Assembly: GCF_011065935.2 (NCBI RefSeq)
Contig: NZ_JAAMNH020000001.1
Span: forward strand, 4,113,001-4,177,000
Source of the DNA: Clostridium estertheticum
GTDB taxonomy: Bacteria; Bacillota; Clostridia; Clostridiales; Clostridiaceae
DNA length: 64,000 bases
Direction of reading: 5' to 3'
Shown here one piece after another: positions 53,228 through 61,878 of this stretch (the stretch's first letter is position 1; every line of letters starts with the position of its first letter). The translations under genes were made by a program, and so were the position numbers. The notes beneath the pieces were generated by a model that was given only the letters and a program-made list of their open reading frames with translations, was not told the origin of the DNA and searched no databases.

Positions 53228-53920
53228 TTATTTATGTCTTGGGTCTATTACTGTTGTAGCTTCATTAAATCTACCATAACTTCCAGTAGCTTTTTCCATA
53301 GCCTCATTAGCATCCATACCCTTTTTAATCATATCCATCATTTTTCCAAGTTGGACAAATTTATAACCTATTATCTCATTGTTTTCATCTAATGCAATAT
53401 TAGTAACATAACCTTCAGCCATTTCTAAATATCTTGGACCCTTAGCTAGTGTTCCATACATTGTACCAACTTGACTTCTAAGACCCTTACCTAAATCTTC
53501 AAGGCCAGCACCTATAGGTAGTCCACCTTCTGAAAATGCAGTTTGAGTTCTTCCGTAAACAATTTGAAGGAATAACTCTCTCATAGCTGTATTTATTGCA
53601 TCACATACTAAGTCTGTGTTTAACGCTTCCAAAATAGTTTTTCCTGGAAGTATTTCTGCAGCCATTGCAGCTGAATGAGTACTACCAGAGCATCCTATTA
53701 CCTCAACTAATGCTTCTTGTATTATGCCCTCTTTAACATTTAAAGTAAGCTTACATGCGCCCTGTTGTGGGGCACACCAGCCAATTCCGTGTGTTAATCC
53801 TGAGATATCTTTAATTTCTTTAGATTGTACCCATTTTCCTTCTTCAGGAATTGGTGCCGATCCATGATTAGGTCCTTTTGCAACACAAATCATTTCTGAA
53901 ACTTCTGTTGAATAAATCAT
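53228..53920 (-). CDS. NifU-like iron-sulfur scaffold protein
   Basis: 230 aa. The core resembles the IscU/NifU N-terminal domain: GIGWCAPQQGACKLTLNVKE, EALVEVIGCSGSTHSAAMAA (Cys in GCSGS) and ILPGKTILEALNTDLVCDAI. The three-Cys pattern is partly altered from IscU. The C-terminal ~90 residues are specific to the group that pairs with GGGtGRT. AAGGAGG precedes the ATG. First gene of the two-gene operon, no other Fe-S assembly genes nearby. Confidence 0.88.
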   Translation of the reverse strand: MIYSTEVSEMICVAKGPNHGSAPIPEEGKWVQSKEIKDISGLTHGIGWCAPQQGACKLTLNVKEGIIQEALVEVIGCSGSTHSAAMAAEILPGKTILEALNTDLVCDAINTAMRELFLQIVYGRTQTAFSEGGLPIGAGLEDLGKGLRSQVGTMYGTLAKGPRYLEMAEGYVTNIALDENNEIIGYKFVQLGKMMDMIKKGMDANEAMEKATGSYGRFNEATTVIDPRHK

Positions 53921-54076
53921 AATATTATCTCCTTCCTTATGTAGATGTTAATTTAACGTGTCTTAACATCTTTGGGAACTAAATAGTCCCACTGGGACAA
54001 TAACTTAAATATGTTACCATTTCTATTTTAACAAAGAAACTCTAACTTAACAATAGCATTGTTATATAACATAATA

Positions 54077-54114
54077 ATATCGTTGGATTTATTAATAAAT
54101 AAATCCAGCGATAT
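54077..54114 (-). terminator. Terminator of the sugar transport operon
   Basis: ATATCGTTGGATTTATT/AATAAATCCAGCGATAT arms (17 bp, one G-T pair) 33 bp past the mglC stop. Confidence 0.75.
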
Positions 54115-54146
54115 GTTTTAGGGCTTTCAATACAATTTTAGGATTT

Positions 54147-55163
54147 TTATTTCTTACGAAGATATTTTCTTATATCAACAGCAACTGCTGATACTATAAT
54201 TACTCCTTTTATTATCTGTTGCCAATATGGATTAACTCCTATAAATGTTAACCCGTAATTGATTACACTAAATATAAATACACCTACTACAATACCTGGA
54301 ACCGTACCAACACCTCCAGATACAGACCAACCACCCACAACGCAGGCTGCGATTGCATCCAGTTCATAACCATTACCATAATTATTTGTTGCTCCACCAG
54401 TTCTTGCGGCTTCTAGAACACCTGCTAAACCATAAAGAAGTCCTGCTATTACATATATTGTTAATAATGACTTACGTACATTAATACCTGAAACGGTTGC
54501 AGCTTCTCTGTTTCCGCCTATAGCATACACATCTTTACCAAGCTTTGTCTTATTTAAAACCACATATATTATTACAGTAACAATTGCCGCTATAATTACT
54601 ACATATGGAATTCCTAAAAATGATCCTGTTCCAAGTTTAGAAAAATCAGCCCTTAGACCTCCTATAGGTTGTGATCTATTAGGAGCCATATCAAAATATA
54701 TAGAATTTGCTCCATAAACAATAACCATTGTGCCCAGGGTTGCTATAAATGGTGGTACATCGAATTTTGATACTATGAAACCATTTAAAAGACCAACTAT
54801 ACCTCCTGCTAGAACACCTGCTAATATAGGGATTATTATGTTTAAATGACCTAAATTCGGGTAAAACTTACTTGTATATTCAGCAGCTTGAATCATTGAA
54901 GCAGAAATAACTGCGGCTAGTCCTACCACACGTCCTGCAGAAAGATCAGCTCCAGCAGTTAGAATTGCAAAACAAGCTCCTAGCGCTATTATTATTCTTG
55001 TTGAACTTTGAGTCAAGACATCACGAAAAGTACCCAATGAAATAAATCGTGGATCCTTTATAGCAATACCTATTATTAGTACTACTAGTACCACATATAT
55101 AGCATATTGCTTTAAAAAAGCTTGTATATCTTTACCTGCGAACTTTTTCTTTTCCATTTCCAT
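54147..55163 (-). CDS. mglC: Galactose/methyl-galactoside ABC permease
   Basis: 338 aa. About nine or ten helices of the BPD_transp_2 family. Signature LNKTKLGKDVYAIGGNREAA (EAA-like loop) and GANNxY-type segment GANSIYFDMAPNRSQPIGGL, which is specific to MglC rather than RbsC. Last gene of the transport operon, 17 bp after mglA. Confidence 0.93.
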   Translation of the reverse strand: MEMEKKKFAGKDIQAFLKQYAIYVVLVVLIIGIAIKDPRFISLGTFRDVLTQSSTRIIIALGACFAILTAGADLSAGRVVGLAAVISASMIQAAEYTSKFYPNLGHLNIIIPILAGVLAGGIVGLLNGFIVSKFDVPPFIATLGTMVIVYGANSIYFDMAPNRSQPIGGLRADFSKLGTGSFLGIPYVVIIAAIVTVIIYVVLNKTKLGKDVYAIGGNREAATVSGINVRKSLLTIYVIAGLLYGLAGVLEAARTGGATNNYGNGYELDAIAACVVGGWSVSGGVGTVPGIVVGVFIFSVINYGLTFIGVNPYWQQIIKGVIIVSAVAVDIRKYLRKK

Positions 55164-55180
55164 TTACCTTTCCCCCCTCA

Positions 55181-56698
55181 CTATTCCATATACTTGCTAG
55201 CAAGTACCATTACAGCTTCCTCTGTAGCTGTTTTTCCATCAATAATACCTGAAAGATGACCTTCACACATTACCATTATTCTGTCAGACATACCCAAGAG
55301 CTCAGGCATTTCAGAAGATATCATTATAATACTTTTACCTTGATTTGCAAGTTCCGTAATAATTGAATAAATCTCAAATTTTGCACCTACATCGATCCCA
55401 CGTGTTGGTTCATCAAGAATCAGGATCTCTGGAGCCGTAAGAAGCCACCTTGCTAATAATACCTTCTGCTGATTACCGCCAGATAAATTTTGTATAAGTT
55501 CTTTATATGAAGGTGTTTTTACGTTTAATTGCTTCATACTCTTTATGGAATCTTCTTTTCTCATTTTATCATCTAATATTCCCATTTTATTCAGATATTT
55601 TGACTGGTTTGCTATTACCATATTTTCCATAACTGATAGTACTGGAAATATACCCGTTGCCCTACGTTCCTCTGTAATTAAAGCCATATTATGTTTTTTT
55701 GCATCAATTGGCGACTTGATACTAACTTGTTTATTATTTATAAAAGTCTTTCCTGAATGCAAACTTCTAAGGCCAAAAACTGCTTCCATTAGTTCTGTTC
55801 TTTGAGCTCCTACAAGACCACCTACACCAAGTATTTCTCCCTTCCTTAAATTAAAAGAAACGCCTTTGAAGGACCTTGGATATGAGGAAGTAAATCCTTC
55901 AATCCTTAAAACTTCGTCACCAGGCACATTGTGTCTTTCAGGAAATCTATTAGTCAGATCACGACCTACCATCTTTTTAATTATCAAATCAGTTGTAAGT
56001 TCACTAGCATCCCAAGTTCCCATCATCTTACCATCTCTCATTATAGATACTTCATCGGAGATTTTAAGAATTTCTTCCATCTTGTGGGATATATAAATTA
56101 TTGCAACTCCTTTTTTTTGTAAGTCGCGGATTATTCTAAATAAATGTTCTACTTCAGTTTCAGATAGAGATGATGTAGGCTCATCCATAATTATTACCTT
56201 TGCATTATAGGAAACCGCCTTTGCTATTTCCATCTGTTGCACTGTAGAAACGGATAAATTTCCTACAATTGTTTCAGGATTAACATCAAGACCAAGACTT
56301 TTAAAAAGTTCTTGTGTATCCTTGTACATTTTTTTCTCATCAACTAATTTAAAATGGCCAATTCCATGCATTGGCAAACGCCCAAGCCACATATTTTCCA
56401 TTACATTACGAAATTTAACTGGGTGAATCTCTTGATGTATCATGGCAATGCCAAGATTTAGAGCTTCTTTCGAATTGTTTGTTATTACCTTTTCACCATT
56501 TAAAAATATTTCTCCTGAGTCCTGCGAATATATACCGAAAAGGCATTTCATAAGTGTAGATTTGCCTGCACCATTTTCGCCCATTAGTGCATGTACCTTA
56601 CCAGCACGCACTTTAAGAGTTACATCATCTAATGCTTTTACACCAGGAAACGCTTTGGATATATTATTTAACTCTAGCAAATAATTATCTTCCTTCAT
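55181..56698 (-). CDS. mglA: Galactose ABC transporter ATP-binding protein
   Basis: 505 aa with two nucleotide-binding halves. First: Walker A GENGAGKSTLMKCLFG, signature LSVSTVQQMEIAKAVSY, Walker B IIMDEPTSSLSETE. Second: GLVGAQRTELMEAVFG (degenerate Walker A, as normal), signature LSGGNQQKVLLARWLL, Walker B LILDEPTRGIDVGAKFEIY. Typical MglA/RbsA layout. Energises sugar uptake through MglC. Confidence 0.95.
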   Translation of the reverse strand: MKEDNYLLELNNISKAFPGVKALDDVTLKVRAGKVHALMGENGAGKSTLMKCLFGIYSQDSGEIFLNGEKVITNNSKEALNLGIAMIHQEIHPVKFRNVMENMWLGRLPMHGIGHFKLVDEKKMYKDTQELFKSLGLDVNPETIVGNLSVSTVQQMEIAKAVSYNAKVIIMDEPTSSLSETEVEHLFRIIRDLQKKGVAIIYISHKMEEILKISDEVSIMRDGKMMGTWDASELTTDLIIKKMVGRDLTNRFPERHNVPGDEVLRIEGFTSSYPRSFKGVSFNLRKGEILGVGGLVGAQRTELMEAVFGLRSLHSGKTFINNKQVSIKSPIDAKKHNMALITEERRATGIFPVLSVMENMVIANQSKYLNKMGILDDKMRKEDSIKSMKQLNVKTPSYKELIQNLSGGNQQKVLLARWLLTAPEILILDEPTRGIDVGAKFEIYSIITELANQGKSIIMISSEMPELLGMSDRIMVMCEGHLSGIIDGKTATEEAVMVLASKYME

Positions 56699-56770
56699 TT
56701 TAATGCCTCCTGTATACCTTAATAATAAATTATACCTTAATAAAAAAAATTATAATTTCATTAACAAACC

Positions 56771-56798
56771 AAAGTACAATAGAAACCTATTGTACTTT
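56771..56798 (-). promoter_or_regulatory. Intercistronic hairpin between mglB and mglA
   Basis: AAAGTACAATAG/CTATTGTACTTT: perfect 12-bp arms, 4-base loop, poor T-run. It lies after the binding-protein gene, where such hairpins stabilise the upstream mRNA and lower expression of the ATPase and permease. Confidence 0.7.
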
Positions 56799-56839
56799 AG
56801 TTGATTTTGGAACATTTTATATACTATAAATATAGAGGC

Positions 56840-57880
56840 TTATTTAGCATCACCCATATTATCTTTAGTTATTGATTTGTAATCAATCCATACATATTTA
56901 TTATCTGTAAGAGTGTATCCAACATTTTCAGTAGTTGGAACCTTTCCTTCAGCAAGTAATTGTGAAATTTTGAAAGTTGCTATTCCTTGATTTTTAGCAT
57001 CATTAAGTACTGTTCCAAGTAAAGTTCCATCAGCTAATGCTGCAAGTCCTGGAGCTGTAGCATCAACACCAACAACAGGCATGAATTTACCATCCTTGAA
57101 GTATCCTTTAGCTTGTAATGCTGATATAGCACCTAGTGCCATGTCATCGTTGTTAGCAAGTACTGCTTCGATTTTATCACCATTAGCAGCTAAAATTGAT
57201 TGTAATTTATCTTGAGCTTTAACACGGTCCCACATACCAGTATCACTAGCTATAACCTTAACCTTTATTCCTTCACTTACTATTTCATCAATGGAAGATT
57301 TAGTTCTTGCAATAGCATCAGGGTGTCCTGGTTCTCCAGTTAGCATAACATAATCCATAACTCCATCTTTGTTTTTATCTGCTTCTGGATGAGCTTTCCA
57401 ATAAGTAGCTAAAATCTTACCTTGCATTATTCCTGATTGTTCTGGTTTTGCTCCTACATAATAAAGTTTATCCCAAATATTCATGTCAGTAGCCGAAGGC
57501 ATACGATTAAAGAATACAACTGGAATGTTAGCATTCTTAGCTTTAGTTGCAATAGCACCTGCAGCTGCAGAATCAACTGGGTTTATTTCAAGTGAATTTA
57601 CTTTCTTAGTTATAAACAAATCTATTTTGTCATTTTGCGTTGCTGATGAGTTTTGACTATCAACAATTTCTACACTTGAATTAGCAGAAGTTGCAGCTGC
57701 AGATATAGCGTTACGAACACCTGTCATGAATGTATCATCAAATTTATAAATTGTGCATCCTATAGATACCTTTTTAGTATCAGTTGTTGTTGTTGTTGTA
57801 GTTGTAGTTTTACTTGAGCAACCTGCTAATATGGTCGCCATCATTGCAGATACTAGAATCATTGTAATTGCCTTTTTCAT
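56840..57880 (-). CDS. mglB: Galactose-binding lipoprotein
   Basis: 346 aa. Lipoprotein signal with lipobox LAGC, then a Thr-rich linker and the Peripla_BP_4 fold: IVDSQNSSATQNDKIDLFIT, DYVMLTGEPGHPDAIARTKS (the MglB-specific GEPGHPDA), AVLANNDDMALGAISALQA, PVVGVDATAPGLAALADGTL. Extracellular, membrane-anchored, feeds MglAC. A near-consensus cre box lies 24 bp before its start. Confidence 0.94.
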   Translation of the reverse strand: MKKAITMILVSAMMATILAGCSSKTTTTTTTTTDTKKVSIGCTIYKFDDTFMTGVRNAISAAATSANSSVEIVDSQNSSATQNDKIDLFITKKVNSLEINPVDSAAAGAIATKAKNANIPVVFFNRMPSATDMNIWDKLYYVGAKPEQSGIMQGKILATYWKAHPEADKNKDGVMDYVMLTGEPGHPDAIARTKSSIDEIVSEGIKVKVIASDTGMWDRVKAQDKLQSILAANGDKIEAVLANNDDMALGAISALQAKGYFKDGKFMPVVGVDATAPGLAALADGTLLGTVLNDAKNQGIATFKISQLLAEGKVPTTENVGYTLTDNKYVWIDYKSITKDNMGDAK

Positions 57881-57903
57881 GAATTTCCCCCTCTAAATTT
57901 TAA

Positions 57904-57917
57904 TGTAAACGTTAACC
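57904..57917. promoter_or_regulatory. cre box (CcpA site) before mglB
   Basis: TGTAAACGTTAACC matches TGWAANCGNTNWCA at 13 of 14 positions. It lies in the 138-bp gap between the two binding-protein genes, suggesting an internal glucose-repressed promoter for mglBAC. Confidence 0.72.
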
Positions 57918-58018
57918 TGTATTAATAATAACATCAAAAGGGTTTAATATTAATACAAAATCCTACTGTAATATATTAAAATCCTATGGTGTTTTTCAAT
58001 TTATGGGGGAATTAATAA

Positions 58019-59074
58019 CTATTTATAAGCCTGCTGCGCTACATCGATATTATCTTTCATTATAGTCACGTAATGAATACGTACATACTTATTATTAGTT
58101 ATTTTCCAAGAAGTACCATTAACAACATTCTTTCCATTTGCAGCATTTGTTACTAAATCGATTATTGCCCTGCCTTGACTGCTGGCATCATTTAATATTG
58201 TTCCAACCATGGTACCTAGTTTTATCTTTTTAACCGCATCTGGAATGGCATCTATTCCAACAACAGGAATAAATTTTTTTTCAGATAAATATCCTGCTTT
58301 TTCTAGTGAATCTAATGCACCAAGAGCCATAACATCATTGTTAGAAATTACAAATTCTATCCTATCATTGAATTTCGATATCCATCCATCCATTTTATCC
58401 TTTGCTTTTGCAGCATCCCACATGGCAGTAGCCTGTGCCAGCTCTTCTACAGGAATACCTGCCTTCTTAATTTCATCTAGTGCATATTTTGTACGTGCCT
58501 CCGCATCAGGATGCCCTGGCTCACCCTTAAGTAATACATATGAAAGCTTCCCATCTTGATTTTTATCCCATTTATTCTTATTTTCATTCCAAAGGTCAAC
58601 TATCATTTTGCCTTGCAAAATTCCTGATTCCTTTGAATCTGTGCCTACGAACCAGGCTTTATCATAACTATTTAATACTGCTGCTTCTGGCTCTTTATTA
58701 AAAAATATAATTGATAAATTTGCTGCTTTTGCTTTATTTATTACAGCTTGTGCAGCTTTTGGATCAACTAAATTTATGGCGAGAGCTCTCGCTCCTTTTG
58801 AAACCATTTCATCCACTTGTTGTAACTGTATGTTTTGATCATTTTGAGAATCATTCATATTCAATGCTATTCTTCCATAGGCATCATTTTCCATTGAATT
58901 TCGTATATAAGACATAAATTCATCATCATATTTGTAAATGGCTGCACCTACTTTAGGTAAGCTCCCCTTATAACCAGTCTTTGAATAATCACTACTGTTT
59001 ACACAGCCTTTGAAGATAGCTACTATAATAAACGACATTGCCAAAACTATTATGATTTTTTTTATATTATTCAT
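58019..59074 (-). CDS. Second galactose-binding-like lipoprotein
   Basis: 351 aa and homologous to the downstream mglB product over its length (YVLLKGEPGHPDAEARTKYA, FVISNNDVMALGALDSLEKA, VVGIDAIPDAVKKIKLGTMV). Lipobox FKGC after a hydrophobic segment. Two binding proteins for one ABC transporter suggest a broadened sugar range or a sensing role. It sits between the sensor genes and mglB. Confidence 0.88.
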   Translation of the reverse strand: MNNIKKIIIVLAMSFIIVAIFKGCVNSSDYSKTGYKGSLPKVGAAIYKYDDEFMSYIRNSMENDAYGRIALNMNDSQNDQNIQLQQVDEMVSKGARALAINLVDPKAAQAVINKAKAANLSIIFFNKEPEAAVLNSYDKAWFVGTDSKESGILQGKMIVDLWNENKNKWDKNQDGKLSYVLLKGEPGHPDAEARTKYALDEIKKAGIPVEELAQATAMWDAAKAKDKMDGWISKFNDRIEFVISNNDVMALGALDSLEKAGYLSEKKFIPVVGIDAIPDAVKKIKLGTMVGTILNDASSQGRAIIDLVTNAANGKNVVNGTSWKITNNKYVRIHYVTIMKDNIDVAQQAYK

Positions 59075-59105
59075 TAGAGTTCTCCCTATATGTTTTTTTA
59101 TATAT

Positions 59106-60083
59106 TTATTGTGTAAAAGGAAATAATATCTTTTGATTTTCGGGTTTATACATATTGACCCTATCTATGACAACTAGTCCCGTGTCAACATACTTTGGAA
59201 TTTTCTTGTTTTGCAGCTTTAGAACTGCATACTTAACTGCTAAATACCCCATACCAAATGGACTTTGAGTAACGGTAGCTTGTATTACACCACTTTCTAA
59301 AAATTCTATTTGTTCCGGAGTATTGTCAAATGTGATGACATTCACTTTTCCTGCAAGTCCTATTTCATCAATTGCTTTTGCTACGCCTATAGAACTAATA
59401 TAATTTAATGCTATTATTGTATTTACTTTATCATCACCTAACACAAGTTTTTTTGTAAGTACAGATGCGCTCTCTGAATCTGCCGCCACATAATCCCTAT
59501 ATACCACCTTTAATCCAGGATTTTTTGAAATTATTGACTGCAAACCCTCTTCTCGCTCCTTATTATTACTTGAGCCTTTAACAAAATTAATAATAGCAAT
59601 TCGCGAGCTTACACCACATAGTGAAACAAGCTTTTCACCCGCCATCTCTCCAGCCTTAACATTGTCTGTAGTGATATAACTGCTGATTTTGTTAGTATTT
59701 AATTTACTGTCTATGACGAGTACCGGTATTTCCGAGCTTATAGCTTTTTCAGTTACTTTTACAAGTCTATTATAATCACTTGGTGCCAATACCAGCGCAT
59801 CTACTTTTCTTTCAATAGCCGCATTTACAAGGGCTATTTGTCCATCAATATCGGTTTCATCGCGAGGCGAAGTAAAGTCTATCTTTACATTAAATTCTTG
59901 AGCGGCAACCTCAGCGCCCATTCTAACATTTTTAAAGTAATCACCACTTTGAGTTTTTAATATTAATGATATCTTTTTGGGTTCATCCTCCCCCTTAGTA
60001 CTTATATTTATAATTCCAAATAAAAAGGGTGATATAAGGAGTATAATAAACAAGAAAATTATTAAAATATTTTTTTTAGACAT
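59106..60083 (-). CDS. Membrane-anchored sugar-binding sensor protein
   Basis: About 325 aa from ATG 60083, with GAGGTG 8 bases upstream; an earlier in-frame start has none. One uncleaved hydrophobic anchor (ILIIFLFIILLISPFLFGII), no lipobox, then a Peripla_BP_4 (RbsB/YtfQ-like) domain: VDALVLAPSDYNRLVKVTEK, IPVLVIDSKLNTNKISSYIT, IIALNYISSIGVAKAIDEIG. It follows the kinase gene by 17 bp. The arrangement matches XylFII-LytS-type three-component sensors, in which the binding protein delivers ligand state to the kinase. Confidence 0.85.
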   Translation of the reverse strand: MSKKNILIIFLFIILLISPFLFGIINISTKGEDEPKKISLILKTQSGDYFKNVRMGAEVAAQEFNVKIDFTSPRDETDIDGQIALVNAAIERKVDALVLAPSDYNRLVKVTEKAISSEIPVLVIDSKLNTNKISSYITTDNVKAGEMAGEKLVSLCGVSSRIAIINFVKGSSNNKEREEGLQSIISKNPGLKVVYRDYVAADSESASVLTKKLVLGDDKVNTIIALNYISSIGVAKAIDEIGLAGKVNVITFDNTPEQIEFLESGVIQATVTQSPFGMGYLAVKYAVLKLQNKKIPKYVDTGLVVIDRVNMYKPENQKILFPFTQ

Positions 60084-60100
60084 ATTACAACACCTCAGCT

Positions 60101-61864
60101 CTATTCTTTTGTAAGAGGTAGCCAAATTTTAATTATAGTCCCCTCTTCAATTTCACTTTGTATTTCAAGCCCAAATTCCGTGCCATAGCTTAGCTGAATT
60201 CTCTCATGTACATTCTTTACTCCAACTCCTGACCCATTATTATCTTTTCCTTTATATTCAAGTAAGTGCTTTAATTTTTCCGGTTCAATCCCCAGTCCAT
60301 TGTCAGATATCTCATATAATAATTTACCATTGGTAATGGAAGCTGATATTTTTATAAACCCTTCATCTATCATATATTCAATGCCATGATAAATTGAGTT
60401 TTCTATAAGGGGCTGCAATATTAACTTTAAGGTTTTATATTCTAGAACTTCCTCTTGTATTATAATTTCAAACACAAACTTATTTTTATATCTAATCTTT
60501 TGTATTATCAAGTAATTTTTTGCATGTTCCATTTCTTCACGAACTGTAATTATATTTTGACCCCTACTTATACTTATTCTAAATAATTTAGCAAGTGCGG
60601 TTACCATTGTTATTACACCATCATTTTTCTCATTTTCCGCCATCCAAACTATTGAGTCTAAGGTATTGTATAGAAAATGTGGATTAATCTGTGCTTGCAG
60701 TGCATTTAATTCGCTTTTCCTTTTCGCTTCTTGCTCTATTACTATTTGTGCCATTAGATACCTAACTTTAGAAATCATTAAATTAAAGGCTGTGGATAAT
60801 CTTTCCACCTCATCTTCACCTTTTACGTCAATATATATATTAAAGTCTCCTGCTTCTACCATTTTCATGGACTCCTCTAACTGCTTTATTGGATGTGATA
60901 TTTTAGCTGAAATAAATCCAAATATAAAAATAATTAATATGATACAAACAAATAAAATCCAGCCTATGAAGTTAGTACTAGTCTTTTTAAAATCCAATAT
61001 TTCTGACATATATGCAACTGCTACTACCTTCCAATTAGTATAATTCACTGTTTTTATTGTGACTAATTGCTTTCCTTCGTCAGAGTTTTCTAGATAACTA
61101 CCTAAGTAATCCTCACGATTTTCAGATTTTAAACCTATGTTAATAAGTTGTTGTTCTGGATGATATATTATATTATTATCAGAATCAACAATATAAATAT
61201 ATCCTCTTTTTCCTATAGATATGTTTTGGCATAGCTGTCCTATAGTGCTGTAATTCATATCAACTAGAAGAACTCCCCGCATCCTTTCGTTCCCTTTATA
61301 AAAATATATAACTCTACTTAATGAAACAACCCAATCATGCTTTCCAGTAAAAAGATTTTGAACATGAGGTAATGAGAACTTTAGGTTATCTGATTTATTT
61401 AGTGCTGATTTGAACCAGTCTTGATCAGTGATATTTACGTTGTCCTTTAATACTGACGTAGAAGATTCAATTATAAGTTCTCCCTTATCTGAAAAAACAG
61501 CTAGACTTGCAATATCTCCTCTGATATTCTGTATTACATTCATTTGATCTTTCAATTTACTATTTGGAATTTGTTGATTTAAATATATATTTTTATCTAA
61601 TAAATTTGACACTTCCTTGGTACTCTTTAAATAGTACTCAATATTTGAATTTACTTGATTAACTAATTGCTTTGTACTAAGGGTAGCATTATCTTCTATA
61701 GATATAGAAAACTTATTATAAATTACAATTCCAACAAATAGCATAGCCAAAACCGTAATGAGTGTAAAAGATATGGTAATAATAAATTGTATTCCTCTTA
61801 CTTTAAAGGTATTAACTGCAACATTATAGGGGTTCTTCAAAAATCGCACAATCTTGTTTCTCAA
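60101..61864 (-). CDS. YesM-type sensor histidine kinase
   Basis: 587 aa, TTG start after AGGAGATG. TM1 ~26-50, extracellular dCache domain, TM2 ~295-317, HAMP ~318-370, His_kinase with phospho-acceptor QINPHFLYNTLDSIVWMAEN, then HATPase: LILQPLIENSIYHGIEY, ISDNGLGIEPEKL, GSGVGVKNVHERIQLSYG. This LytS/YesM class usually pairs with an AraC-type regulator, here 14 bp upstream. Likely receives input from the adjacent anchored binding protein. Confidence 0.93.
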   Translation of the reverse strand: MRNKIVRFLKNPYNVAVNTFKVRGIQFIITISFTLITVLAMLFVGIVIYNKFSISIEDNATLSTKQLVNQVNSNIEYYLKSTKEVSNLLDKNIYLNQQIPNSKLKDQMNVIQNIRGDIASLAVFSDKGELIIESSTSVLKDNVNITDQDWFKSALNKSDNLKFSLPHVQNLFTGKHDWVVSLSRVIYFYKGNERMRGVLLVDMNYSTIGQLCQNISIGKRGYIYIVDSDNNIIYHPEQQLINIGLKSENREDYLGSYLENSDEGKQLVTIKTVNYTNWKVVAVAYMSEILDFKKTSTNFIGWILFVCIILIIFIFGFISAKISHPIKQLEESMKMVEAGDFNIYIDVKGEDEVERLSTAFNLMISKVRYLMAQIVIEQEAKRKSELNALQAQINPHFLYNTLDSIVWMAENEKNDGVITMVTALAKLFRISISRGQNIITVREEMEHAKNYLIIQKIRYKNKFVFEIIIQEEVLEYKTLKLILQPLIENSIYHGIEYMIDEGFIKISASITNGKLLYEISDNGLGIEPEKLKHLLEYKGKDNNGSGVGVKNVHERIQLSYGTEFGLEIQSEIEEGTIIKIWLPLTKE

Positions 61865-61878
61865 AATTTCATCTCCTC

